Notes under the pieces: generated by a model
What the model was told of the DNA's origin: nothing
Seen by the model: the letters and a program-made list of their open reading frames with translations, nothing else
The model's database searches: none
Shown here: piece after piece, positions 33,326 to 44,194 of the stretch
Numbering within the stretch: position 1 is the stretch's first letter
How the letters are laid out: each line of letters begins with the position of its first letter
Translations under genes and position numbers: made by a program
Origin: Hydrangea macrophylla
Taxonomy: Eukaryota > Streptophyta > Magnoliopsida > Cornales > Hydrangeaceae
NCBI GenBank assembly: GCA_033977485.1
Contig: CM066997.1
Coordinates: 81,624,634-81,688,633, forward strand
Length of the DNA stretch: 64,000 nucleotides
Direction of reading: 5' to 3'

Positions 33326-34830
33326 TGTTGGGTTTGTGCCCTCAAACCATTACTTTATGTATGAGACATTGACTTTATAATATATGGATATCAGTTTTAC
33401 ATTTCATTGTGTGTGTTTCTTTCATGAGATGATTGTTAATCCTTAATTATCATAGTAAGTAATTCGTGTATGTATGAGATACATACAAGTGAGATACGAA
33501 TTACTATTCGTTGATACTTAGAACTTATCACAGTGGATGATGAGACTGGATACCTCATCAGGTTTACACTGTAGCATGATTCACTGCCATTGGATGGAGT
33601 GATTAATCTCAATCACTAGAGTGTAACTCTTAGTTAACATGCTAGTGCTTATAGTGCATTGATGAACCTGAGCATTCCTATTGACACTCAAGACTGTCAA
33701 TAGTCGAGAGGAACTCATAACTTATATAAGGTACATGTTCTCAATCTTGAGACGATTATGAACATAGACTGTGGACATGGCTGCTTTGACTTACCAATCA
33801 GTGAGGTCTATAACAGATCAACACTTGGGTATCTTGGGTATGTCATGTTCACAGGGTTGTGAACATATATTGCCAAGATAGAATCTACCCTCTGTTTCAG
33901 AGTAAGCATTCCCTTGAGAATGTCACCAAGATGATTACTGAGAACTGCACTCTTATTGATAAGTAGTTATCAACATGTTTGGTAATCATAAGAGGTGAAT
34001 GGGACTCAAGGAATATAAGAAGTAATCATGATTCAGGTTGACAGTAACAGTAATCCGACTACCTGAATATGATTGCGATTGCTTAAGGTAGAGGGACATT
34101 AATACAACATACAAGTCTAGCTATCGCTTCGGATATGTTCTTTTGCGTTGGAGTTCAGTTATCGTTTCATAGTGGAGTAAACGTTAACTGATCTGTTGGT
34201 TAGTTTGCTAATCAAAGAGTTTTATCACGGTAATTAACTACTGGTCTGAACCAACAATAAAGAGCCTAGGAGGTCCCACTCTTAGCTCCGCTAGGATCCT
34301 TGGAAAGGCACATAAGGATCATATCAAGACAGGTTCGATCGATCAAACTAGTTTCGATCAATTGAAGTCTAGATATGTTTGATCGATCTAAGGTTTTTCG
34401 ATCGATCGGAGGTTTGATCGATTGAAGTCACTTCGATCGGTCGAAGGTTAAAGTCGGTTCTAGAACTCTATAAATAGGGCAGCTGCATACAGGGTTTAAT
34501 AATCATCATTTTTCCTATATGAAAGCTGCAGAAACTGTTTAGGGTTTTCCTTAGCCTTCTTATCCTCCCCATTAGAGTTCCCACCAACTCTAGCCTCTCC
34601 GGTAGCATCCATAGGAGACATAAGGGTAAAGACAACCTGGTGGAAGCTGCTATACTATCAAGAAGGTTGAAGATTTCAGAATTGGGTTCGAGACACAAAG
34701 ATATAACTCTTATCCCCTCTTATACGCATCTATAGAGTTAACAAGTAGTAGATCCGGGCTACCAATAAGTTTTTGAAACTTGTTCTTTCTGCTGCACGTT
34801 TGAAATAGTTTTAACTCCATTTTTCCTTCA
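33326..34830 (+). repeat. Right LTR of element A
   Basis: TGTTGGGTTTGT to CCTTCA, 1,505 bases. It is preceded by the polypurine tract GTGCAAGTGGGAG (33311-33323). A cluster of TCGATCGA-like palindromes (34336-34442) lies just before the TATA box CTATAAATAG at 34468-34477. Confidence 0.87.
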
Positions 34831-36262
34831 ATTACCACTCATGTCAATCGATTGGCAGTAGCTGGATAGATTCTCTTACTTTGGCTAGGGTTTAGCCACT
34901 TGAATACTTATTATCCTATATATATGTGATCCATTTGGACTTGTTTGGGGTTCCAGAAATTCACTGAGGGAGAGAGAGTGTGTGTTGTATATGTTTTTAT
35001 ATATATACACAGATATATATATATATACATCTATACACTCACACACACACACACACATACATCCATGGACTGAGAAAGAGAAGAAGAAGACCAAAAGAAA
35101 GAAGAAAGAGAAGAGACAGATAGAGAAGAGAAGAGAAGAGAGAGAAGGAACCTCTATTGGAGAGCCCAAGCTTTCCCAATCACCATCCAAACACACCCTT
35201 AGCACTTAAGGTGAGCTCTAACTTCACTTGGTAGCCTAATATTGATGTTAAGAATTATTTAAATGAAGAAAAGAAGCATGTATCATGTTTTTCCGTATTT
35301 ATGTTGCTGGACTGTCTTCACTGTGAAGAAGACGATGTCGCAATCGATTAGAACTTTTCCCAATCGATTGTTATCTTCCATAACCCAATCGATTGCCATT
35401 TTATACAATCGAATGCCATTGTAGATACCCCAATCGATTGCCAAAGTTAGAAATTGATTGGTATGGATTGTGATCCAATCGATTGGACTTTTTCCCAGTC
35501 GATTATTACTGCTTTTATACCAATCGATTGGACCTCTGTCTCAATCGATTTCCAGTTACAGAATGTTGATATTCCTATTTAGCTTATATTATAACTATTT
35601 TTATTCGTTTATTTACTATTCAAAAATCACTACATGCTACACTGTTGTAATACAGACGTGATAATGAGATAATGCGACGTAGGATCATAGTGACAATAAA
35701 ACTAACGGATAATGGTTGTGATGTTAGATAACGTACCGTTATGAATCATTCGAAGTTATCGTTCATTTCGTTCAATGTAGTCAGGCCATATAGGATTGTC
35801 ATGTACCGATGTTAGAGTTGAACTTAAGTAGGTTTGTTAAGATTTGGAAACCTTGCATGGGCGGGCCTTGGTCGATCATATGTTTTTAAAAGTGGTAGAC
35901 AGACGAAGGTGTCCATGACTTGTGGTGGACTAAACTAAGTAGCCCTAAGATAGCCAAATGATCTAATCATATATTCTTAAAAGCGGTAGATAGAAGAAGG
36001 TGTCTATGACTTGCGGTGGACCATGATCACTGGTAGACGTCGCTAAGTCATGGCATTAGAATGATGTTATATCCCTGTAGTGCGGTCAACTGGGCATATG
36101 TTCTTAAAAGCTAGGGATGGACTGACGTGGTATTCATGATGTTCTTAAAAGCGGTGGACAAAGCAATGGTTTATCTATAGAAGTGAACTACTGTTGAGTC
36201 TGTTCTTCAATCGGAATATGTTGTTGGTCTTAATTTAGTAAGACGTTAGTAATCGGATACTC
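34831..36262 (+). repeat. Unclassified repeat G, left part
   Basis: Starts where A ends. It has a CAATCGATTG palindrome (34845-34854), a TATA-like CTATATATATG (34916-34926), microsatellites (AT, AC and GAA types, 34996-35140) and a strong splice-donor-like CTTAAG|GTGAGC at 35209-35216. More CAATCGATTG units follow (35340-35560). A local repeat, TTCTTAAAAGCGGTAGA..GAAGGTGTC..GACTTG.GGTGGAC, recurs at 35880-35930 and 35965-36010. It looks like the LTR or 5' region of an uncatalogued element. No coding sequence is recognised. Confidence 0.4.
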
Positions 36263-36267
36263 ATCTT

Positions 36268-36677
36268 TGTTAGGATCAAGCGCTTACCACTAGGCCAAAA
36301 GCAATTGCTGTTAGTCAAGGTGCAACTTTATTTCCTTATACGCATGATAGCGCAGAGCCCTGTACTGAGTGCCAGGTGGGCATGAGGGGCTGCGCCGGTT
36401 AAAGCGCCAACGGGATGGGCTGTCAAGCACCAATGCCACGCAAACACGTGGCAGCGAGTCCATAGGGTGATCGCTGGCTCCCATAAAGCCAACAATCTCC
36501 CCCCCAGCAACACCCGGGGGACTCGAACCCGTGACCTTGCTCTAATACCACTTGTTAGGATCAAGCGCTTACCACTAGGCCAAAAGCAATTGCTATTAGT
36601 CAAGGCGCAACTTTATTTCCTTATACGCATGATAGCGCAGAGCCCTGTACTGAGTGCCAGGTGGGCATGAGGGGCTG
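36268..36677 (-). repeat. tRNA-related short repeat with 125-base terminal duplication (SINE- or TRIM-like)
   Basis: Copies at 36268-36392 and 36553-36677 (period 285) flank about 160 bases. On the minus strand, TGGCCTAGTGG (box A fit, 36572-36582) and GGGTTCGAGTCC (box B fit, 36519-36531) resemble a pol III promoter. TGGTATTAGAGC, just after the minus-strand repeat end CTAACA, resembles a tRNA-Met primer site. It may be a tandem SINE or a TRIM element; the sequence alone does not decide. Confidence 0.6.
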
Positions 36678-36678
36678 T

Positions 36679-37510
36679 CCAGTCGACTGATTTTTTAAGG
36701 GTTCAGTCGACTGGATTGTGAAATCAGTCGACTGGGTGAACTTTTCAGCCAACTGGACAGCCCTGAAATGGCCTCTTCACTGCTATAAACTTCCCAGTCG
36801 ACTGAACCCTCGATCCAGTCGATTGGACTGTGCTGAAACACATAACGGCTAGTTTTCTAACTCTCCAAATGTTGCTTTAAATATACCCAATCACTTCCAA
36901 CGGCTATAATCTTTAAAAAGCTATATATAGGGATGTTTTTAAGGGTCATAAAGATGTAGAAACATCAACCAAATCATTCAAACATCTTGTTTGATCATCA
37001 TTCCCATTTGAGCCCTAGTTTGAGTGAAAAATCAATTGCTCTAGATTTTAATTGTAATTGTTGAGAGAGTAAATTGTAGTGAGCTTTTATTTGTATCATC
37101 TACTCACTAAGGAGTTATTGTGTGAGCTTTAAATTGTATTATCCACTCTAGAGAGAGAGAGCTCAATTTTTATTCAAATCATTTGTAAAGAGTGAGGGTT
37201 AGTAACCCTTGATTGCAAAGATGAGGTTTTCTTCTTTGGGAGAGATTGAAGGCTCTTGTAACGGTTTGGTCTACACTCGTGAAGTAGATCGGATTAAAGG
37301 AATCCTCAAGAGGTGTTCTTGAGGGATGGACGTAGGCCGCGGGATGCGATTGCCGAACCACTTGAAAACTCGGTTTGCAAGTGTCTCTTCCCTTATCTCT
37401 TTACTTTATTATTTGTGATTGTGTTTAATTTGCAATTAAGTTTTTAAAAGGTTAATTTCCGCTAAAACCTTATTCATCCCCCCTCTAAGGTTTCCACATT
37501 TGGGCCAACA
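36679..37510 (+). repeat. Truncated left LTR of F
   Basis: 832 bases matching 41093-41924 without length change. It starts exactly at a CAGTCGACTG palindrome. More such palindromes lie at 36679-36840, before the TATA box CTATATATAG (36921-36930). Confidence 0.88.
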
Positions 37511-37512
37511 AT

Positions 37513-37524
37513 TGGTATCAGAGC
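37513..37524 (+). promoter_or_regulatory. Primer binding site of F (initiator tRNA-Met)
   Basis: TGGTATCAGAGC two bases after the LTR end CCAACA; an exact match to the canonical Copia primer site. Confidence 0.88.
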
Positions 37525-37575
37525 TTCGGCTCTTCTATTTTCAAAAGTTTTTGAAAAATTTGAGTTAAGATCCAA

Positions 37576-39811
37576 ATGGAAACCACCACTTCTCGCATCT
37601 CATATAGTGAGGGTCAATCGGCAAATAGACCACCGTGTTTTAATGGATCAAATTATGCTTATTGGAAAAATAGAATGAGAATCTATATGATTTCTCAAGA
37701 TTTTGATTTATGGCAAATAGTGGTCAAAGGGCCTCATCTTCCAACTAAAATTGAAAATGGTATTTCTATTCCAAAAACGGAAGATGAGTATAATGATGCT
37801 GATAAGAAACTTATAAAATTGAATGCTATGGCAATGAATTTATTATATTGCGGTTTAGACCCAAATGAGTACAATAGAATTTCATCTTGCAAATCCGCAA
37901 AAGAAATTTGGGATAAACTTGAAGTGACTCATGAGGGAACAAGCCAAGTCAAAAAGTCAAAAATTAATTTGCTTGTTCAATCTTATGAAATGTTCAAAAT
38001 GTTGCCTTTTGAGTCTATTGGTGATATGTCTACCCGTTTTACAACTATCATCAATAGCTTAAAAAATCTTGGTAAAGTTTATGCTAATGAAGAAATTGTT
38101 AAGAAAATTCTTAGGGCTTTACCAAAGCAATGGCAACCTAAGGTCACGGCTATCCGAGAAGCAAAAAGATTTGACAAACTTGTCAATTGAACAACTCATG
38201 GGATCACTCATTACCCATGAAATGGAGTTAGCCGTGCTTGTCGAAGAAGACAAGAAAAAGGAGATCAAAAGAGGAGATATGGCGTTGAAGTCCTCAAGCT
38301 CAAAGAAAAACGGAAAAGATCATGAGAATGATGAGAATGAAGAAATGGCTTTGATCACCCAAAAATTCGCAAAGTTTCTAAAGAAAGAAAAATTGGGAAA
38401 GAAGCTTACTAAAGATGAATAATGCAAGAAGAAGGCAATGAAGGCCACTCAAAGTAGCTCCGAGAGTGAATCATCGGGCGACGACTCAAATGAAGATGAG
38501 ATCGTCAATCTTTGCCTCATGACAATCGAAAATGGGGTAACCTCTACTTCTTGCTCTTTAAATGACTCCAATGATTTTCAAAATGTTGAGTCAAGTTCTA
38601 TGGAAACAAAATTTCAAGAAGGTTATTGCATTACAACTCCTCCATCGTTGAAAGATCATAAGTATGATCATTGGAAGAGGAGAATAGAAATTTATTTTAT
38701 ATCACTTGACATAAATCTTTGGAACATTGTCAAAAATGGTTTTTCTTCTAAACCAAAGATTGAATGGAATGAAAGTGATCAAAATAACTTTCTATTGAAT
38801 CTTAGAGCTATGAAAATTCTATATAATTCTTTGGATGATAATTCATATAATAGAATTCGTTCATGCTCTAGTGCAAATGAAATTTGGTTATGTTTAGAAA
38901 ATTTTCACATTACTACTAACCAAATTTGTGAAGAAGAAAGAATGTGCCTATTTGCCAATGAAGAAGAGGATGAAAATGAGAAAATGGCAAAAAGGGACAC
39001 TTGGGATGATGATGATTCATCCGATGATGACTCATGTGACCAAGAAGGTGCACAAGAGAATTTGGTAAACTCTAATCCTACCTCTATTGTTGAATCTCCT
39101 AACTATAATGAGCTTCAATGTGCTTTTGAGGAGTTACATGAGGAATTGGAGAATTTGGGATCTAAATATATAACTCTTAAAAAGAATTTTTCCAAATTAT
39201 CAAATGATTTAAATATTTTGAAATCCCAAAATGAATCTTTGAAGATTGAAAATGAAAAACATGTTTTAAGAGCACAATCTTCAAATGAGCTTGAAAAAGA
39301 AAATTTGGAGTTGAAAAAGCAATTAGATGAGTTAAAATCTCAAAATGAAATTTTGAGAAAAGAAAAACTTGTTTCAACCAATCAACCTTCAAGTGAACTT
39401 ATTGAAAAAGAAAAGGTTGAGTTGAGAAAGGAGGTGGATAATTTGACAAAAACTTTGGCAAAATTCACACAAGGTGAATAAAATTTGAATATGCTTTTGG
39501 GAAAGCAAAAATGTGTTTTTGACAAAGCCGGTTTAGGATTTAATCCCACATACAAAGAAAAGAAGTATAACAATTTCTTTGCAAAATCTACTCCTTCAAG
39601 TTCAAACAATTCTCATAATAGCTTCTTTATTAAAGCTTCAAGCTCACATGATACCCTCCCCCATGTAACTTGTCATTATTGCATGAAAAAGGGGCATGTT
39701 AATTATAAATGTTCATTTCGTAAGAAAATTAACATGATTTGGGTTGTGAAAGGATCCTCTCCTAACTTCTCGGTAAATGTTGCATCCAAGAGGTGCTTGG
39801 ACAATGGTTAA
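37576..39811 (+). pseudogene. gag of element F with duplicated N-terminal domain
   Basis: The ATG at 37576 opens a DUF4219/UBN2-type Copia Gag (NGSNYAYWKNRMRIYMISQD, YNRISSCKSAKEIWDKL). A one-base frameshift in the A run near 38163 moves the frame, which then stays constant to 39811 but meets TAA at 38420-38422 and 39479-39481. At 38633-38926 a second, divergent copy of the same domain occurs (YDHWKRRIEIYFISLD, YNRIRSCSSANEIW), embedded in the acidic linker. A long coiled coil and the zinc knuckle CHYCMKKGHVNYKC (about 39670-39711) follow. It is a capsid gene, now broken. Confidence 0.82.
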
Positions 39812-40460
39812 ATCTCTCACCTTAAGCCTAGTAGGAGTAGGGTAGATTATATTGTTTTGATATTTCTCTTGTTTTTGGTAGTATGCTAATCATGTTTGAT
39901 TTATCACATTAATTTGATTTGATTGTGAAATCATGCTTGCTTTTTGAATTATCCGTTGTTTTGATGATCGTAGTAACCCCATCCTCCTAAGGAGATAATG
40001 CATAATGTTGATCCTATAAATTGGTATTCATTCGTATATGCATATGTTGAGGGGGAACATATTATTATTTTAGTTTGCTTGATTTCTTGGTATCATGATA
40101 TTACGATTACTTTAGTTAATTTGGTATCATATTTGGTATTTGGCATCATTATTGCCTCCTTGATTTGTTAACTTGAGTTTTCCTTGGTATCATATGGTTG
40201 CATATCTTGAGGGGAAACTTTTTAGATCTAACCCCTAATCTTTTTGCTGTTGTCAAAAAGGGGGAAATGATATAGAGATATGAAAATGATAGAGATTTGA
40301 TAGACCTTTAAAAAGGGGGAATGTTTTTAGAAAGTTATCATTCTTGGACTCATACTTTGGAATTCTTGTTACTTCGAATGATAACATGAAAATAACACTT
40401 ATTGTGCTTTAATTGCTATATCTCTATTGCATATTTTGACATCATCAAAAAGGGGGAAAT
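39812..40460 (+). other. 3' non-coding region of F with three polypurine tracts
   Basis: No protease, integrase or reverse transcriptase is seen. CAAAAAGGGGGAAATG at 40254-40269, AAAAAGGGGGAATG near 40310-40323 and CAAAAAGGGGGAAAT at 40446-40460 are near-identical. The last abuts the LTR and is the functional polypurine tract. Confidence 0.75.
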
Positions 40461-41924
40461 TGTTAGCCTTGAATTTATTTAAGGCATTATTTTTGTTTTG
40501 TTTTGATGATGACAAATCTAGTGATAATTGCATACTTTCATTGGTTATATTTCAATCAATTATCATGTCATTTTCATTATGTTAATCTCTTGATTCATGT
40601 ACTTAAATGTTATAACTTTGTTTGAGATCATGAGATAGCATATGGTGAAGTCCAAGAGTGAGGGAGCTCAACAAGGATCAAGCTTGAAGACTTGAAGATT
40701 TTTTCATCCTTGGTTGAAGATTAGGATTTACGTGTAAGCATTTTGATCAATCACTCATAGGGGCTCAAGTAACTTTAATTGGACTTTAGGATCCTTGCAC
40801 TTGCACTTTAAATTACTTTCAAGGACCTAAACATACTTAGACCACTCAATTAAATTCATTTCACAAAAGCTTTCAAGTGGCTAAGTCAAAAGAAGTACCT
40901 TTGCGCAGATAGGTTAACTTTAAATGCAAACCTGATCCAATTGGTAAGGAATTAGATCTTGAGTTTTATATGGTTGGAAAGGTATTTGAATCTAGTTTCC
41001 GAATCTTCAAACGGATCGCGAATACGAGTTTTGTAGAGGGAGTTATGGCCATTTTAGTAAAGAGGTGTCAGTATGCCAAAATCTGCTTAAAACCAGTCGA
41101 CTGATTTTTTAAGGGTCCAGTCGACTGGATTGTGAAATCAGTCGACTGGGTGAACTTTTCAGTCAACTGGACAGCCCTGAAATGGCCTCTTCACTGCTAT
41201 AAACTTCCCAGTTGACTGAACCCTCGATCCAGTCGATTGGACTGTGCTGAAACACATAACGGCTAGTTTTCTAACTCTCCAAATGTTGCTTTAAATATAC
41301 CCAATCACTTCCAACGGCTATAATCTTTAAAAAGCTATATATAGGGATGTTTTTAAGGGTCATAAAGATGTAGAAACATCAACCAAATCATTCAAACATC
41401 TTGTTTAATCATCATTCCCATTTGAGCCCTAGTTTGAGTGAAAAATCAATTGCTCTAGATTTTAATTGTAATTGTTGAGAGAGTAAATTGTAGTGAGCTT
41501 TTATTTGTATCATCTACTCACTAAGGAGTTATTGTGTGAGCTTTAAATTGTATTATCCACTCTAGAGAGAGAGAGCTCAATTTTTATTCAAATCATTTGT
41601 AAAGAGTGAGGGTTAGTAACCCTTGATTGCAAAGAAGAGGTTTTCTTCTTTGGGAGAGATTGAAGGCTCTTATAACGGTTTGGTCTACACCAGTGAAGTA
41701 GATCGGATTAAAGGAATCCTCAAGAGGTGTTCTTGAGGGGTGGACGTAGGCCGCGGGGTGCGATTGCCGAACCACTTGAAAACTCGGTTTGCAAGTGTCT
41801 CTTCCCTTATCTCTTTACTTTATTATTTGTGATTGTGTTTAATTTGCAACTAAGTTTTTAAAAGGTTAATTTCCACTAAAACCTTATTCACCCCCCCTCT
41901 AAGGTTTCCACATTTGGGCCAACA
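40461..41924 (+). repeat. Right LTR of F
   Basis: 1,464 bases, TGTTAGCC to GCCAACA. CAGTCGACTG palindromes at 41093-41255; TATA box CTATATATAG at 41335-41344. Confidence 0.9.
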
Positions 41925-42570
41925 ATCTTGATTAAAGAGAAGGTACACTCAATGGAATTTATTTGTTTATCGTTCATAACTCGTAATAACTTCAATAATT
42001 GATACCCTGTTAGTATCTAACTCACTCAACTTTCATTAAGCTGAAGGAGTTTATGCCGCTGGACATTTCTACGTTCCAGCGCACCCTAGTTATGATTATA
42101 CAGGTGAAGGACCTACTGGCTCGGACTACTATGCTAGTGACGATGCTCCTGTGGAGGATTATCCTGACGGAGGTCAGGCAGAAGAGGACTAGCTAGATAG
42201 TAGTTTAAATTACCCCCTTTCTATTTTCAGACCTTTTTGTAATCAGGCATATGTTTCCTTGATATTTGTAATTTATTATGTTCTATTTGATTCGAGACTC
42301 TGATTGTAAGAGTTAGTAACTTTCTTTTGACTTTAAGTTACATTATTTTCCAGAACCTAGATTATATTCTCTTGATCTTTATTCTTTTATGTAGCTTAGC
42401 ACTGTGTGGTGTGGACAATAATGTGACTTCACCAGTCGCTGCCTTTGGACCCAAAAAGGAAATTTATTTTTCTCTATTTAGAATAAGCTTGTTCAGTTCG
42501 TCCACTTACTGGACTAAGTCTTAAGTTTTAAAAACCGTGCGGGTTAAGAGGTCCAGGTTGGCTGATGAAA
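41925..42570 (+). repeat. Unclassified repeat G, right part
   Basis: Continues repeat G after F. An acceptor-like TTTCATTAAG at 42044-42053 precedes a short open tail that ends at TAG 42190-42192, rich in Tyr, Asp, Gly and Glu (AAGHFYVPAHPSYDYTGEG). A T-rich stretch follows. It could be the last exon of a spliced transcript starting near 34945, or simply an LTR end. No family is recognised. Confidence 0.3.
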
Positions 42571-43105
42571 AATTAGGATAAGGAATTGCTTGGGTTGAGC
42601 AAATTGGGGTGCACAATAATTAGGAAAATAGGATTCCACGCCATATTGATTGTTGCCTAAACTATCTTTTGTCACTCTATGGTGGAAGTCTCGAGAGGTA
42701 AGATAGTATGCCCACATTTAGGGATAACTATTTGGTTCAATGAAAGAGCCCTTAAACCAGACTGGCTCTTACAGAGGGTGATGATAGGGTAGAAACCGAG
42801 AAGGAGGAGTCCTGACGGAGAAGAAAAAGCTTAAACAATAGGAAAAATCAAAGGGGCTAGAAGAGAATGTGGCCAAGTTCAGGCCATAAACAGATAGGTC
42901 ATATATGGCAGTACAAGAGGGGCTGATCTCAAGAAAATAGAGATGAAGTCACAGTTACAGAATTCATAGGGGACCCCAAGTCTCCAGGTTGCTGTTGATC
43001 TTCCTGAAACAACCCCTATATATCTGAACTAAGAGAAAAGGGCCTAAAGCCAAAATTTGGCCAGAAGCTAAGGGTTAGGCCAGAGGAAGATCAAATTTGA
43101 CCACT
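42571..43105. other. No gene seen
   Basis: About 530 bases without a recognisable ORF or repeat. It probably belongs to the decayed Gypsy-type element whose antisense PMD fragment follows. A G run lies at 43118-43125 just beyond. Confidence 0.4.
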
Positions 43106-43545
43106 TTAAAAGGGAGGGGGGGGGGTGTAGGTCAGGTATTTGCTAACCCAGGAAGTAAGAAAGGCAAGATATTCCGCATAAGTCAGAGGGCCATCAGCTT
43201 TCATGTGTTCCAGGATGAAAGACTGATAGCTCGTGTTATTTTTAAAGCCTGAAGTGATTGGAGGAATTGAATATGCTTGTTGAGATAAAAGGGCACTAAT
43301 GGGGTCACCGTCTGGCCTTACTCCAACTAGGGCAGCCAAGTCAAGAATAGTAGGAGACATCATCCCACAAGGAAATTGAAAAGAATTGGTTGATACGACC
43401 AAAAGGCTAGGGCAGAGGAAAGAAGAGGAGTGTTCATAGACAAGGGCATCGTGGATAATTGAATTAGGTCATAGATGTTTTGCTTCTTCCAAGCATCGAG
43501 CTTGTGGGGAGTGACCCTGGACACCCAAGCCAGCCATTCCGGCAA
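43106..43545 (-). pseudogene. Plant mobile domain (PMD) fragment
   Basis: On the minus strand, EWLAWVSRVTPHKLDAWKK and then FQFPCGMMSPTILDLAALVG are typical of the PMD found in MAIN-like proteins and in ORFs carried by plant transposons. A frameshift near 43385-43400 splits the two halves. About 145 codons remain of a domain usually longer than 300. Given the Gypsy LTR relic beside it, it is probably a transposon cargo ORF rather than a host gene. Confidence 0.65.
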
Positions 43546-43569
43546 TGGCTTTGGAGGCCAAAAGTGAAT

Positions 43570-43967
43570 ATCATTGTTGCGATCTATTTAAAGGACTAGA
43601 AGGATAGAGAAGAAGGATCCCCGATCAACCAAAACACTTAGCATTTTTATATCTTTGCACTGTTATCTTTCCTTTGTCGTTAATTTCCGATGCCAATTTA
43701 CTTACTTGTTTAAGGAGTAGATTTATAGCTAAATTCCAATTAGAAGACGAATTAGCGCTTCTGATTGAACCCTGTTTGTAAAGGATTTAATAGAAATCTA
43801 TTTCTGTTATTTCTTTTACCAATTTCGGTGTTTCTCATACTTTAAGTCTTTAATCTTTGATTAAAGCAATTAAAACTTATTTGGAAGATTTTGTTCCTCT
43901 GTCTCTCTACTCATCTGATTCAGTCAAATTGTTCATATTTCAAGAGGACATTTGTCTGGCACGCCCG
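43570..43967 (+). repeat. Gypsy LTR relic with primer binding site
   Basis: A 3'-LTR-like sequence ending CATATTTCAAGAGGACATTTGTC, followed by TGGCACGCCCG (43957-43967), which resembles the primer site of some plant Gypsy elements. The body after it is lost. Weakly supported. Confidence 0.4.
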
Positions 43968-44194
43968 TATTCTTTAAGTTATAAGCTATAATTTGCAACT
44001 TAAAACTATAACAAACGGGACCATTAAGAAATGTGCATTCCACTATATCCGGTCTACCAAAATTAGGAATGAAATGTATATAAAAAAAATTAAGAATGAA
44101 ATGAAGTTAAGAATAACCACTCAATTCCAAGATTCGTTTTTGTCTACCAAACCTATCCTAATTAAGAAATAGGTAAAGGAGAGTAAATAAAAAA

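Larger units (their letters stand above)
15594..34830 (+). mobile_element. Element A: Ty1/Copia retrotransposon hosting D and E, left end outside window
   Basis: After removing insertions B/C, D and E, the parts join into one Copia element: partial left LTR (15594-15836, 24368-24552), tRNA-Met primer site, leader, gag, protease, integrase, reverse transcriptase-RNase H, polypurine tract and right LTR (33326-34830). The coding region is decayed by stops and frameshifts. It ends at CCTTCA and is followed by repeat G. Confidence 0.82.
36268..41924 (+). mobile_element. Element F: Sirevirus-like Copia element coding only Gag, chimeric left end
   Basis: The right LTR (40461-41924) is complete. The left LTR matches only its last 832 bases (36679-37510). 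The first 632 bases are replaced by a short tRNA-related repeat (36268-36677). The flanking ATCTT (36263-36267 and 41925-41929) is a 5-bp target duplication, and the left end still begins TGTTAG like the LTR. The interior is 2.95 kb with a broken gag and no pol. Three polypurine tracts before the right LTR fit Sireviruses. Confidence 0.78.

Noticed and set aside
34885..35205. Minus-strand 106-codon ORF with Phe/Ser and Tyr/Ile tracts
   Set aside because: It is the complement of GAA, AC and AT microsatellites.
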